Positions 6,617 through 17,243 of a stretch of 63,488 nt of DNA are shown here, piece after piece. The stretch's first letter is position 1, and each line of letters begins with the position of its first letter. A program made the translations under genes and the position numbers. The DNA is from Selenomonas sp. FOBRC6 (lineage in GTDB: Bacteria; Bacillota; Negativicutes; Selenomonadales; Selenomonadaceae), in assembly GCF_000286455.1 (NCBI RefSeq), contig NZ_ALKG01000127.1, positions 1-63,488 of the forward strand, in the 5' to 3' direction. The notes beneath the pieces were generated by a model. That model worked only from the letters and a program-made list of their open reading frames with translations, was not told where the DNA came from and made no database searches.

Positions 6617-8668
6617 TCACATCGCCCGCTTCACGCGCTCCAAGAGATGATTCCATGCCGCGACAAGCGCCACGAGTACCGCGCCGATTGCACCACCGAG
6701 GAAGACGCCGCCGATGCCGCGCACAAGCGACATCTCGATCGGCGTGCGCATATGCGCAAAGGTTTCCACCATCGACCCCTGTCCGATGGTCGCGACGAGC
6801 ACGAGTCCAAAGATGATCCACGTCCGCCACCTGCGCGCCGCACCATAGAGCGCGAGCAGGAACGCAGGATGCCCGATCAGGAACTCCTTCGTGCGGGGGC
6901 GCGCGTAGAAGAGCTGCTCGAGTGCCGCGCGCATCTTCAGCTCGATGCCGGGCACGGGCATGCCCGAGGTATGCCCGCTGCGAAGGACTAAGACGACGAG
7001 CGCCCCGATGAGGACGAGCCCGCCGAGGAGTGAGCCAACGCGCACGGGCGTCGCCATGATCTCACGCAGCTGCCCAAGCACGCCCGCCGAGGCGTCGAAC
7101 TGCCCGTCAAAGATGTCAAAGCGCTGCATGAAGGCAATGGCGACGAGGATCATCGGCAGGACAAAGGTCAGCTTAATCCCGCGGAAGATGTCGAACTCGA
7201 GAAGATAGCGCGTGTCCGTGAGCGCGCCAGAGAGATAGGACGCGCCGATCAGCGACAGCGCGCTCGTGATGCCGAGCAGCACAAAACCTGCGACGAGGAT
7301 GCGCCACGTAGGCGCGTTCTTCGGGAAGCGCCGACCACGCAGGAGATCGAGAAGCGCAACGATGGCGAGCGTTGGAAAGAGATTTGCACTCGCAAGTGCC
7401 GCGACAACCCGCACCTTGCTCCCCGCGCCGATGAGGATCGGCATCATCGTGATGAGAGCCGCAACGGCGAAGAAGAGCAGGACGGCTTTTCTGCGGCGAT
7501 TGAACGCCGGAATGACAAGCGAGAGATAGAGCACACCTGCCGCTGCAACGCCCATGATGACGAGGGCGCGCAGTACGCGCGACGGCTCATAGGAGGCGAA
7601 CATGCCAGCCCGCCCGATCTTGAACCCGCGAGACTCGAGTGCCGCGCGCGTGTCTCCGAAGTATTTCATATTTGTCTCGAGGAGGCTCATGTTCGGCGCG
7701 GGTTCCTCGTAGATGCGCAGGAGGTTGATGCGGATGTTCCGCTCCTCGTCCGTCGTCACCCAGCGCTCGACGGCGGCGTCGATCTTGAGCTTTTTCAGCT
7801 CGTCCTTCGGGATGGAGTAAAGGCGTGCAACATTGCCGTAGCCGACGCCCTCCGCGATCTCGTCCATGCCCTGCTGTTTGTAAAACTGGAGCTGGGTCAC
7901 GCCCTCGATGAGACCGAGGGGGAGACGGCGTGCACGCATCTCGTCAATCGTCGTCTGCAGGGCCTTCGGTGCACCGAGGGTCTCCTGCCCCGAGAACACA
8001 ATCGCCGAGACTGCAATCCCGTCCATGCGTGAAAATACCGCACGCACATCGTCCGGCGTGCAGTCATGGTAGTTCGAGGGACGCGCGATCACGTCGAAGC
8101 CCGCCGCATTGACGGCGCGCATCTCATCGGACGGCAGCCCGATGTTGCGCTTTTCAAATGCTTCGTAGTAATCCTTGACTGCGATGACCTCGTCCGCACC
8201 AACTGTGTGGACGGTGACGCGCGTCGCGCCGAAGCGACGGAAGAGATCCTCCTTGAGCTCGGCATAGGTCACGGGATCGTGCGAAACGACGTAGATCTCC
8301 GTGCCGACAATCTTGCCTTCCTCGACGAGATCGCGCCAGCGCGGGTCGGTGAGCGTTCCCGTATGGTAGGCGGCAAGGATATCCGCGCCCTTGATCGCGT
8401 ATGCCTTCCCGTTTTTGTTGAATTTTTCAAAGGTCGTCTCGTAGACGGCGAGCGAGGTGATTCCCGCCTCCTTCGCGCGCGCGAGAACCTCCTCGGGCGG
8501 CAGCCCCTCACGAGCAGCGAGCTCCAACAGCCCCTCGTAGTCGATGGCGAGCTCTACCGTGCGCGCATTCTCCTCGACAGCGTGGCGCTCCATGCCGATG
8601 ACGAGGCTCGCGATGAATCCAATGAGGATCGCCGCAAGGAGAATCGGATGATAGTGAAATTTCTTCAT
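6617..8668 (-). CDS. DUF5693 family membrane protein
   Basis: 683 residues. The N-terminus has one membrane segment (residues 8-25). A soluble region follows with DYEGLLELAAREGL and AKEAGITSLAVYE, typical of DUF5693, and the C-terminal half holds about eight hydrophobic segments. The function is not known; members commonly sit beside csaB, as here, so a role in exporting or assembling a cell-wall polymer is a reasonable guess. The gene lies 10 bases after the DUF2993 gene and is probably co-transcribed with it. Confidence 0.75.
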   Translation of the reverse strand: MKKFHYHPILLAAILIGFIASLVIGMERHAVEENARTVELAIDYEGLLELAAREGLPPEEVLARAKEAGITSLAVYETTFEKFNKNGKAYAIKGADILAAYHTGTLTDPRWRDLVEEGKIVGTEIYVVSHDPVTYAELKEDLFRRFGATRVTVHTVGADEVIAVKDYYEAFEKRNIGLPSDEMRAVNAAGFDVIARPSNYHDCTPDDVRAVFSRMDGIAVSAIVFSGQETLGAPKALQTTIDEMRARRLPLGLIEGVTQLQFYKQQGMDEIAEGVGYGNVARLYSIPKDELKKLKIDAAVERWVTTDEERNIRINLLRIYEEPAPNMSLLETNMKYFGDTRAALESRGFKIGRAGMFASYEPSRVLRALVIMGVAAAGVLYLSLVIPAFNRRRKAVLLFFAVAALITMMPILIGAGSKVRVVAALASANLFPTLAIVALLDLLRGRRFPKNAPTWRILVAGFVLLGITSALSLIGASYLSGALTDTRYLLEFDIFRGIKLTFVLPMILVAIAFMQRFDIFDGQFDASAGVLGQLREIMATPVRVGSLLGGLVLIGALVVLVLRSGHTSGMPVPGIELKMRAALEQLFYARPRTKEFLIGHPAFLLALYGAARRWRTWIIFGLVLVATIGQGSMVETFAHMRTPIEMSLVRGIGGVFLGGAIGAVLVALVAAWNHLLERVKRAM

Positions 8669-8678
8669 ATATGATTCC

Positions 8679-9353
8679 TTATTTCCCTGCTGTCAGGATA
8701 ACCACGTTGTCCTTTGCCTCGACAGTCTCGAATGCGAGCCCAAAGGGAAGCGTACCCGCACGCGCGACGAGTACATCGGGAAAGAGTCCGTCGAGACTCA
8801 GCACGTTCAGCCCCATACCGCGCGCACGGATGCTTTGTGCCTTGTAGTAGAGGTCGCCGCTGACGATGGTGAAGCCGCCCTCAAGCGTCACCTCGAAGGT
8901 CTGTCCGAATGCGCGCGTCTTTGCAGTCACAAGGACAGAACCGGGATGCACGGTGACGGCGACATCGGAGAATTTGTCTGCAGAATTCGTGATGAGATCA
9001 CGAATTGCATCCTCATCCACCACGCCGCGCATCTCGACGTGCTCCGCTCCCGTCAGCGTGAGCTTCCGATCGGAGAGGAGCGCCCCCATGTCAAAGCGGA
9101 GGTTCGTCCCCGTGAGCGTCAGCTCGCGCACGAACACCTTGCCGATACGACCCTGCCGAACGACGCCGTCTAGCGCACCGATCTCGCCGAAGACGAGGCG
9201 CGGGCTGTCCGTGATCGAGAGCTGCACATCCTCCGCGCTCGTGCGGTCACGCAGGGCGTCCGTAATCATATGCGTGACCACAGTGGGGAGCGCAAAGATG
9301 CCCGCAGCGACGGCAACAACGATGGCAAGAACGACGGCTGATGCTTTCCACAT
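8679..9353 (-). CDS. DUF2993 (LmeA-like) lipid-binding protein
   Basis: 224 residues: one N-terminal membrane or signal segment (about residues 4-25), then a beta-rich domain with repeated VxVRELTLTG-type strands. This matches the DUF2993 family, whose mycobacterial member LmeA binds phospholipids in the periplasm. A periplasmic or envelope role is likely in a diderm host. It is 10 bases from both its neighbours (prfB upstream, DUF5693 downstream), consistent with one operon. Confidence 0.7.
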   Translation of the reverse strand: MWKASAVVLAIVVAVAAGIFALPTVVTHMITDALRDRTSAEDVQLSITDSPRLVFGEIGALDGVVRQGRIGKVFVRELTLTGTNLRFDMGALLSDRKLTLTGAEHVEMRGVVDEDAIRDLITNSADKFSDVAVTVHPGSVLVTAKTRAFGQTFEVTLEGGFTIVSGDLYYKAQSIRARGMGLNVLSLDGLFPDVLVARAGTLPFGLAFETVEAKDNVVILTAGK

Positions 9354-9363
9354 GGGACTCTCC

Positions 9364-10470
9364 TTAGAATTCGTGATTCGCCTTTGCGTTTAGATACGCA
9401 CGGATAAAGGGATCGATCTCCCCGTCCATGACCGCCTGCACATTGCCCGTCTCGACGTTCGTGCGCACATCCTTCACCATCGTGTACGGCTGGAACACGT
9501 AGGAACGGATCTGGCTGCCCCACTCGATCTTCTGCTGTACGCCCTCGAGTTTGGCGATCTCCTCTTCCTTCTTCTCCTGCTCGAGCTCAAAGAGCTTTGC
9601 CCGGAGCATCTTGAGGCACTGCTCCTTGTTCTGCAGCTGCGAGCGCTCGTTCTGACACTGCACGACGATGCCCGTCGGCTCGTGCGTCATGCGCACGGCG
9701 GACGAGGTCTTGTTGATGTGCTGTCCGCCTGCACCGCTCGCGCGGAAGTAGTCGACGCGCACATCGTCCATATTGATCGGGACTTCCACAGCGTCGTCGA
9801 TCTCGGGCATCACATCGCACGCGGAGAACGACGTGTGCCGCCGCGCCTGCGAGTCAAACGGCGAGATGCGCACGAGGCGATGCACGCCCTTTTCGGACTT
9901 CAAAAAGCCGTAGGCATTGTGCCCTTTGATAAAGAGGGTCGCGGACTTCACGCCCGCCTCGTCGCCCGGCTGCAGGTCGGCGGTCTCGACGGTAAAGCCG
10001 TGCCGCTCTGCCCAGCGCCCGTACATCCTGAGGAGCATCTGCGTCCAGTCCTGTGCCTCCGTGCCGCCCGCGCCCGCGTGGAGCGTGAGGATGGCGTCGT
10101 TCGCGTCGTAATCGCCCGAGAGCAGGACCTCGAGCTGGAGTGTCTCAAGACCCTCGGCGATGAGCGTCAGCTCCGCGCGGATGTCGCCCTCCATCGTAGG
10201 ATCGTTCTCCTCGATGCCCATTTCATAGAGCGTCTCGGCGTCCTCGTACTTCGCCTTCAACCCCTCGTAGGTATCGACGCCGCCCTTGAGGGCGGCGAGC
10301 TCCTGATTCAGCTTCTGCGCCGCCGCCGCATCGTCCCAGAAGGACGGCTCGCTCATCTTGTACTCAAGCTCGGCGATCTTCTCCTCCTTCGCGGGGATCT
10401 CGAGAGAGATGCGCATCTGATCGAGCTTCTCGCCCAGATCATTCAGTATCGGTTTCAGATCTTCCAGCAT
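9364..10470 (-). CDS. prfB: Peptide chain release factor 2
   Basis: 368 residues. RF2 ends translation at UGA and UAA. The stop-recognition motif SPF is in RISPFDSQARRH, and the hydrolysis motif GGQ is in GAGGQHINKTSS. In many bacteria prfB carries an in-frame UGA and a programmed +1 frameshift near codon 25. Here the frame is uninterrupted from MLEDLKPIL onward (MRISLEIPAKEEKI), so this copy is not autoregulated that way. It lies 14 bases downstream of secA, the common Firmicute order. Confidence 0.95.
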   Translation of the reverse strand: MLEDLKPILNDLGEKLDQMRISLEIPAKEEKIAELEYKMSEPSFWDDAAAAQKLNQELAALKGGVDTYEGLKAKYEDAETLYEMGIEENDPTMEGDIRAELTLIAEGLETLQLEVLLSGDYDANDAILTLHAGAGGTEAQDWTQMLLRMYGRWAERHGFTVETADLQPGDEAGVKSATLFIKGHNAYGFLKSEKGVHRLVRISPFDSQARRHTSFSACDVMPEIDDAVEVPINMDDVRVDYFRASGAGGQHINKTSSAVRMTHEPTGIVVQCQNERSQLQNKEQCLKMLRAKLFELEQEKKEEEIAKLEGVQQKIEWGSQIRSYVFQPYTMVKDVRTNVETGNVQAVMDGEIDPFIRAYLNAKANHEF

Positions 10471-10484
10471 AGTTGTATCCTTAA

Positions 10485-13127
<2,643 letters not shown>

Positions 13128-13201
13128 GTAGTTTCACACTCCTGTATGTGATAGCATAATCAGCCATCGAAAGACAATATTCGTTTCATTATAACATAAA
13201 G

Positions 13202-13238
13202 CCCCCGTCTTTGCATAGGGTATATACAAAGACGGGGG
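13202..13238 (-). terminator. Terminator after the LysR-type gene
   Basis: CCCCCGTCTTTG and CAAAGACGGGGG form a perfect 12-bp stem, followed on the minus strand by CTTTATG. It lies 17 bases past the LysR stop and in front of a TATAAT-like hexamer (13188-13193) that probably starts secA transcription. Confidence 0.75.
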
Positions 13239-13254
13239 GGGGACGGGTGCTGTC

Positions 13255-14163
13255 CTAGCGCGCTTTTGTTTTCTTCTCCCCGCCCAGCAGTTCCTTCGTC
13301 AGGCCGCGCAGGTAGTTCATGACGAGGCGCACATCGTCGAAGGTCTGGCGTCCCTTCTTCGTGACGAGCCCGCTGTTGATGAAGATCGGGTCAAGCAGCG
13401 GGATCTGGACGAAGTTGTCCGTCGGAAGCACGGACGGGCGCGCGAGGAAGGTCGAGCCGATGCCCGCGTGCACGAGGTTCTTGACCGTGTGCAGATAGGG
13501 CGAATAGTGGATGACGTTTGGCTTCTCGCCCATGCGCCCATACGCGTCCTGCACGAGACGGTCGACGAAGAAGTTGCTGTCGAGCATGATGAGCGGCTCG
13601 TCTCTGAGATCGGCAATGCTGAGCGAATGCCGTCGTGCAAAGGGATGATCGGGGCGCGTGACAAAGGTGCACTCGCAGTCGAAGAGCTTTGCATAGGAGA
13701 GGCGCGCGCTGAAATCGACGGTGTAGTTCGTCAGCGCAAAGTCGAGTTTTTCGTCCTCGACCATCTGCAGGGCGCTCACGCCGCCCGTCTCGATGATCTC
13801 GAGTTCGATCTCGGGATGATCGCGGCGGAAGTCGCCGAGGATGTGCGGCAGGAAGACAACGCCGAGCTGCAGCGGCATCGCGATGCGTACCTTCGCGTGG
13901 CGGTGCGCCATATTGCGGATCTCATCGTCGAGGCGCGAGACCTCCGTGAGGATGTAGGAGACCTTGCCGAGGAGCTTCGCGCCGTCGGTTGTGACGGTGA
14001 TCTTGCGACCCTCGCGATGGAAGAGGTTCAGCCCCGTCTCCGCCTCGAGTGCCTGCATGGCGACGGTGACGGTCGGCTGCGAGACGTGCAGGTGCTCCGC
14101 CGCCTTTGTGATGTTCTGCCACTGGCATACCTCGTAGAAATATCGCATCTGTACCAACGTCAT
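13255..14163 (-). CDS. LysR family transcriptional regulator
   Basis: 302 residues. The winged helix-turn-helix is at the N-terminus (MRYFYEVCQWQNITKAAEHL, then SQPTVTVAMQALE). It is followed by the periplasmic-binding-protein-like effector domain. The start at 14163 is chosen because AGGGAG lies 9 bases before it; an in-frame ATG at 14172 would sit directly on that site. The target is unknown: no divergent metabolic gene is adjacent, and the facing small gene at 14417 is the only nearby candidate. Confidence 0.85.
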   Translation of the reverse strand: MTLVQMRYFYEVCQWQNITKAAEHLHVSQPTVTVAMQALEAETGLNLFHREGRKITVTTDGAKLLGKVSYILTEVSRLDDEIRNMAHRHAKVRIAMPLQLGVVFLPHILGDFRRDHPEIELEIIETGGVSALQMVEDEKLDFALTNYTVDFSARLSYAKLFDCECTFVTRPDHPFARRHSLSIADLRDEPLIMLDSNFFVDRLVQDAYGRMGEKPNVIHYSPYLHTVKNLVHAGIGSTFLARPSVLPTDNFVQIPLLDPIFINSGLVTKKGRQTFDDVRLVMNYLRGLTKELLGGEKKTKAR

Positions 14164-14344
14164 CCGACTCATCTCCCTTAGTATGATTCCTAGTGCCATT
14201 TGTTCCCCCTATATTAGTCTACTATATATCAAAATAGCGGAATAGTATAAAAGTCACACATGAAATAAAATTTTTTCATAGGTTGACGCTATCATTTTAT
14301 CAGAAAGAAATATTTTATACAATACAGAAAAAGTGCTAAGTTAA

Positions 14345-14367
14345 GGAAGTACTGATAAATTTAGCAC
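14345..14367. repeat. Solo left end of the TTAA-type miniature element
   Basis: TTAA followed by GGAAGTACTGATAAATTTAG matches the left terminus of the full elements at 34817 and 25888. The rest of the element is absent; the small gene at 14417 starts 50 bases later. Confidence 0.45.
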
Positions 14368-14416
14368 GGACAGAGAGGCGCGGCAGCGCAGAAATCGACA
14401 AAAAGGGGGAACTGAA

Positions 14417-14581
14417 ATGGCAGTCTATTTTGCAGATGCGGTGGAGCGTTTTGTCGAGGATATGCTCGAGGCGAACGCGGACAATCTCAAGGCGTTCGAG
14501 ACGAAGCCGGGCGTGTACTCCAACGTCGACCCGGACACACATCACGATGTCGAGATCCCCGACGTGCATCTCACCAAATAA
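14417..14581 (+). CDS. Small acidic hypothetical protein (54 aa)
   Basis: ATG at 14417 with AGGGGGA upstream. The product begins MAVYFADAVERFVEDMLEAN and ends in DVHLTK, a soluble acidic protein with a predicted helix in the first 30 residues and no cysteines. A clear terminator at 14620-14652 closes the unit, which supports a real monocistronic gene. I do not recognise the family. Confidence 0.65.
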   Translation: MAVYFADAVERFVEDMLEANADNLKAFETKPGVYSNVDPDTHHDVEIPDVHLTK

Positions 14582-14619
14582 CACAGCTTACTATCATCCT
14601 ACTACAGATAGATAAGGGA

Positions 14620-14652
14620 AAAAGCGGGCGGCTGACCACTGCCCGCTTTTTT
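14620..14652 (+). terminator. Terminator of the 54-residue gene
   Basis: AAAGCGGGC pairs with GCCCGCTTT and is followed by a T run. Confidence 0.85.
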
Positions 14653-14690
14653 CGTGCGCGGAAATGTTTTTTGAGGGAGCAATACTCCTC

Positions 14691-14827
14691 GCAGAACCCT
14701 CGTTACGCAAGCGCTCGGGCACTTATCTGCTGAAATACCTGCGGATTCCAAACGCGCTTCGCTTGAACGGTTAAAATCCGCAGGGGCAGAACGTGCCCTC
14801 GATTCCGCCTGCTCCACTAGGGTTTGC
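14691..14827. repeat. Family B element, copy 2 (inverted orientation)
   Basis: It runs from GCAGAACCCTCGTTACGCAA to CCACTAGGGTTTGC, with the central hairpin GCGGATT...AATCCGC. It sits between the small gene and hypE, with both neighbours' transcription running away from or into it. Confidence 0.65.
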
Positions 14828-14885
14828 TACGGAGTATCGCCCCCCACAAGTTTCCCCTGCAGCACAGCGAATTTTCAGCGGATAT

Positions 14886-15893
14886 TCAGCAAATCCGCGG
14901 CACAAGCTCCCCAAGAGGCAAGTCGACCACGCGGATGCCGCCGAGTGCGGTGCGCAGCCCCACTTCGCCCGGTGCCTCCGCCGTTGTGTGCCCGATGACG
15001 CACGCCGCGCGTCCATGCGGGTCGGCGTGCATGACATCCAGCACGCGTGCCGTGTCCTCGGGCGGGACAAATGCAAGCAGCTTGCCCTCATTTGCAAGCG
15101 TGAGCGGGTCGAATCCGAGGAGATCGCAGACGCCCTGCACGGCGGGATGCACGGGGATCGCCCCCTCCTCGAGGAGGATGCCGACCTTTGCCGCCTGTGC
15201 CAGCTCGTTCAGTGACGCCGCAACGCCGCCGCGCGTCGGGTCGCGCAGGACAGCGATGGAGGGGGCAGCTGCGAGCATCGCCGCCGTCATATGGCAAAGC
15301 GGTGCGCTGTCACTCATGATCCCCGGCGGGAGCGTGAGATTGTGCCGCGCCGCCATGACCGTTGCCGCATGATCGCCGATAGTGCCAGAGACGATGATGT
15401 CCATGCCCGCCTTGATATTCGCGGGCGCAATGTCCACGCCCTCAATCATCTCGCCCACGCCCGCCGTATTGATATAGATGCCGTCCCCGCAGCCGCGCGG
15501 CACGACCTTTGTATCACCCGTCACGATGAGGACGCCCGCCTCCTGTGCCGCCGTGCGGATGTCATGCACAATGCGGCGCAGGGTCGCGATGGGGAAGCCC
15601 TCCTCGAGGATGACGGCGAGCGAGAGCCAGCGCGGCACTGCGCCCGTCATCGCGAGGTCGTTGACCGTCCCGCAGACGGCGAGCCGCCCGATGCTCCCGC
15701 CAGGGAAGAAATGCGGCTGCACGACGTAGGAGTCCGTCGTAAACGCCGCACGTCCCGCGAGCGGCAGGACAGCACCGTCATGCAGGGTATCGAGAATCGT
15801 ATTGCCGAGCTCCGGCAGCACAATCTCCTCCATCAGCGCGTGACTCATCTGTCCGCCCGCACCGTGCGCAAGCGTAATGACCTCATGCTCCAT
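14886..15893 (-). CDS. hypE: Hydrogenase maturation factor HypE
   Basis: 335 residues. HypE dehydrates a carbamoyl group on its C-terminal cysteine to make the cyanide ligands of the [NiFe] centre. The protein ends in PRIC, exactly the expected reactive terminus. The N-terminal AHGAGGQMSHALMEEI and the DPTRGG motif are typical of this PurM-like family. It overlaps hypD by 11 bases and is the last gene of the maturation operon. Confidence 0.95.
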   Translation of the reverse strand: MEHEVITLAHGAGGQMSHALMEEIVLPELGNTILDTLHDGAVLPLAGRAAFTTDSYVVQPHFFPGGSIGRLAVCGTVNDLAMTGAVPRWLSLAVILEEGFPIATLRRIVHDIRTAAQEAGVLIVTGDTKVVPRGCGDGIYINTAGVGEMIEGVDIAPANIKAGMDIIVSGTIGDHAATVMAARHNLTLPPGIMSDSAPLCHMTAAMLAAAPSIAVLRDPTRGGVAASLNELAQAAKVGILLEEGAIPVHPAVQGVCDLLGFDPLTLANEGKLLAFVPPEDTARVLDVMHADPHGRAACVIGHTTAEAPGEVGLRTALGGIRVVDLPLGELVPRIC

Positions 15894-16992
15894 AGCGGAA
15901 CCTCCCTCCCCCGTATTTATACCATGCGGCGCACGTCCCCTCGACGGAGACCATGCACGGCCCTACGGCGTGCTCGGGGACGCACGCCTTGCCGAAAAGA
16001 TTGCAGTCACGCGGCACAATCGCCCCGCGCAGCACCTCGCCGCAGCGACAGCCATGCCGCCCGTCGCCCACAGTCTCCACTGAGAGCGGGCGCACGCGTG
16101 CAAAGTCAAATGCCGCGTATTCCTCGCGCATCTCAAGCCCCGAGGCGGGAATCTCACCGAGACCCCGCCAGCGCACCGTTGCCGGCTCGTAGACGCGCTC
16201 AATCGCCGCACGCGCAATGGGATTGCCCACAGGGCGCACAACCGTCTCATAGGCGTTCTCAATGCGCGCCTCCCCCGCCCCGATCTGACGCACGAGCAGC
16301 TGAATCGCGCGCAGGATCTCGAGCGGCTCGAAGCCCCCGACGACGCCCGGCACATGATAGTCCCGCGCAAGAAAGTCGAACATCTCCGTACCTGTCACGA
16401 CCGCGACGTGACCCGGCAGGAGGAAGCCGTCGACATGCGTCTCCCCGCCATCGAGGAGCGCGCGCATGACGGGCGGTACGAGCTTCTGCGCCGAGAGCAG
16501 GAAGAAGTTGCGAATCCCCTGCGCCTCTGCCGCAAGCACTGCCGCCGCCTCGGTCGGTGCCGTTGTTTCAAATCCGACGGCGAGGAAGACAACCTTCTTC
16601 GCGGGGTTCTCTGTCGCAATGGCGAGCGCGTCGAGCGGCGAGTAGACGATGCGGACATCCGCACCCGCCGCCTGTGCGGCGGCGAGACTCGAATGCGTCC
16701 CCGGCACTTTCAGCATATCGCCGAACGTCGTGATGATGACATCCTCCATCGCCGCGTATGCAATCGCCGCGTCGATGTAGTCGTCCGCCGTCACGCAGAC
16801 GGGGCAGCCGGGACCCGAGACCAGTTCAATCCCCTCGGGAAGAATCTGCCTGAGACCCGCGCGGAAAATTGCAACCGTATGCGTCCCGCAGACCTCCATG
16901 AGACGAATGCGCTGTCCATGTGCGCCGACAATATCCCGCAGCTCGGCGATAATCTCCGCCGCCGCGCCCTGCGTATCCTGTGCGCGCGTCAT
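15883..16992 (-). CDS. hypD: Hydrogenase maturation factor HypD
   Basis: 369 residues. HypD is an iron-sulfur scaffold that, with HypC, carries the Fe(CN)2CO unit. The conserved CGTHT motif and SGPGCPVCVT are present, followed by the second half with VGGFEPLEIL and the C-terminal cysteine cluster (HGCRCGEVLRG). It overlaps hypC by four bases (ATGA-type) and hypE by 11, so translation is probably coupled. Confidence 0.95.
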   Translation of the reverse strand: MTRAQDTQGAAAEIIAELRDIVGAHGQRIRLMEVCGTHTVAIFRAGLRQILPEGIELVSGPGCPVCVTADDYIDAAIAYAAMEDVIITTFGDMLKVPGTHSSLAAAQAAGADVRIVYSPLDALAIATENPAKKVVFLAVGFETTAPTEAAAVLAAEAQGIRNFFLLSAQKLVPPVMRALLDGGETHVDGFLLPGHVAVVTGTEMFDFLARDYHVPGVVGGFEPLEILRAIQLLVRQIGAGEARIENAYETVVRPVGNPIARAAIERVYEPATVRWRGLGEIPASGLEMREEYAAFDFARVRPLSVETVGDGRHGCRCGEVLRGAIVPRDCNLFGKACVPEHAVGPCMVSVEGTCAAWYKYGGGRFRYGA

Positions 16993-17228
16993 GGTAGGCT
17001 CTCCACCGTGCGTGGTGCGCCGCGCATCTCCGCACGCAGCGCCTCGATGCGCTCCGCCTCGTCCGCCTCGACAATCTGCATCGCAAAGCCCGCATGGACG
17101 AGCACATAGTCGCCAATCGCCGCCTCGGGCAGCAGCATGAGGCTCGCCGCGCGGCGCACCCCATTCACCTCCACCGAGGCAAGCTGGTCGTCAATATTGA
17201 CAATTTTTGCAGGAACTGCCAAACACAT
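16989..17228 (-). CDS. hypC: Hydrogenase maturation chaperone HypC
   Basis: 79 residues starting MCLAVPAKIVNID, with the essential Cys2 next to the initiator methionine. HypC passes the iron-ligand unit from HypD to the large subunit. It lies 15 bases after hypF. Confidence 0.95.
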   Translation of the reverse strand: MCLAVPAKIVNIDDQLASVEVNGVRRAASLMLLPEAAIGDYVLVHAGFAMQIVEADEAERIEALRAEMRGAPRTVESLP

Positions 17229-17243
17229 ATTTTCTCCTTTATC

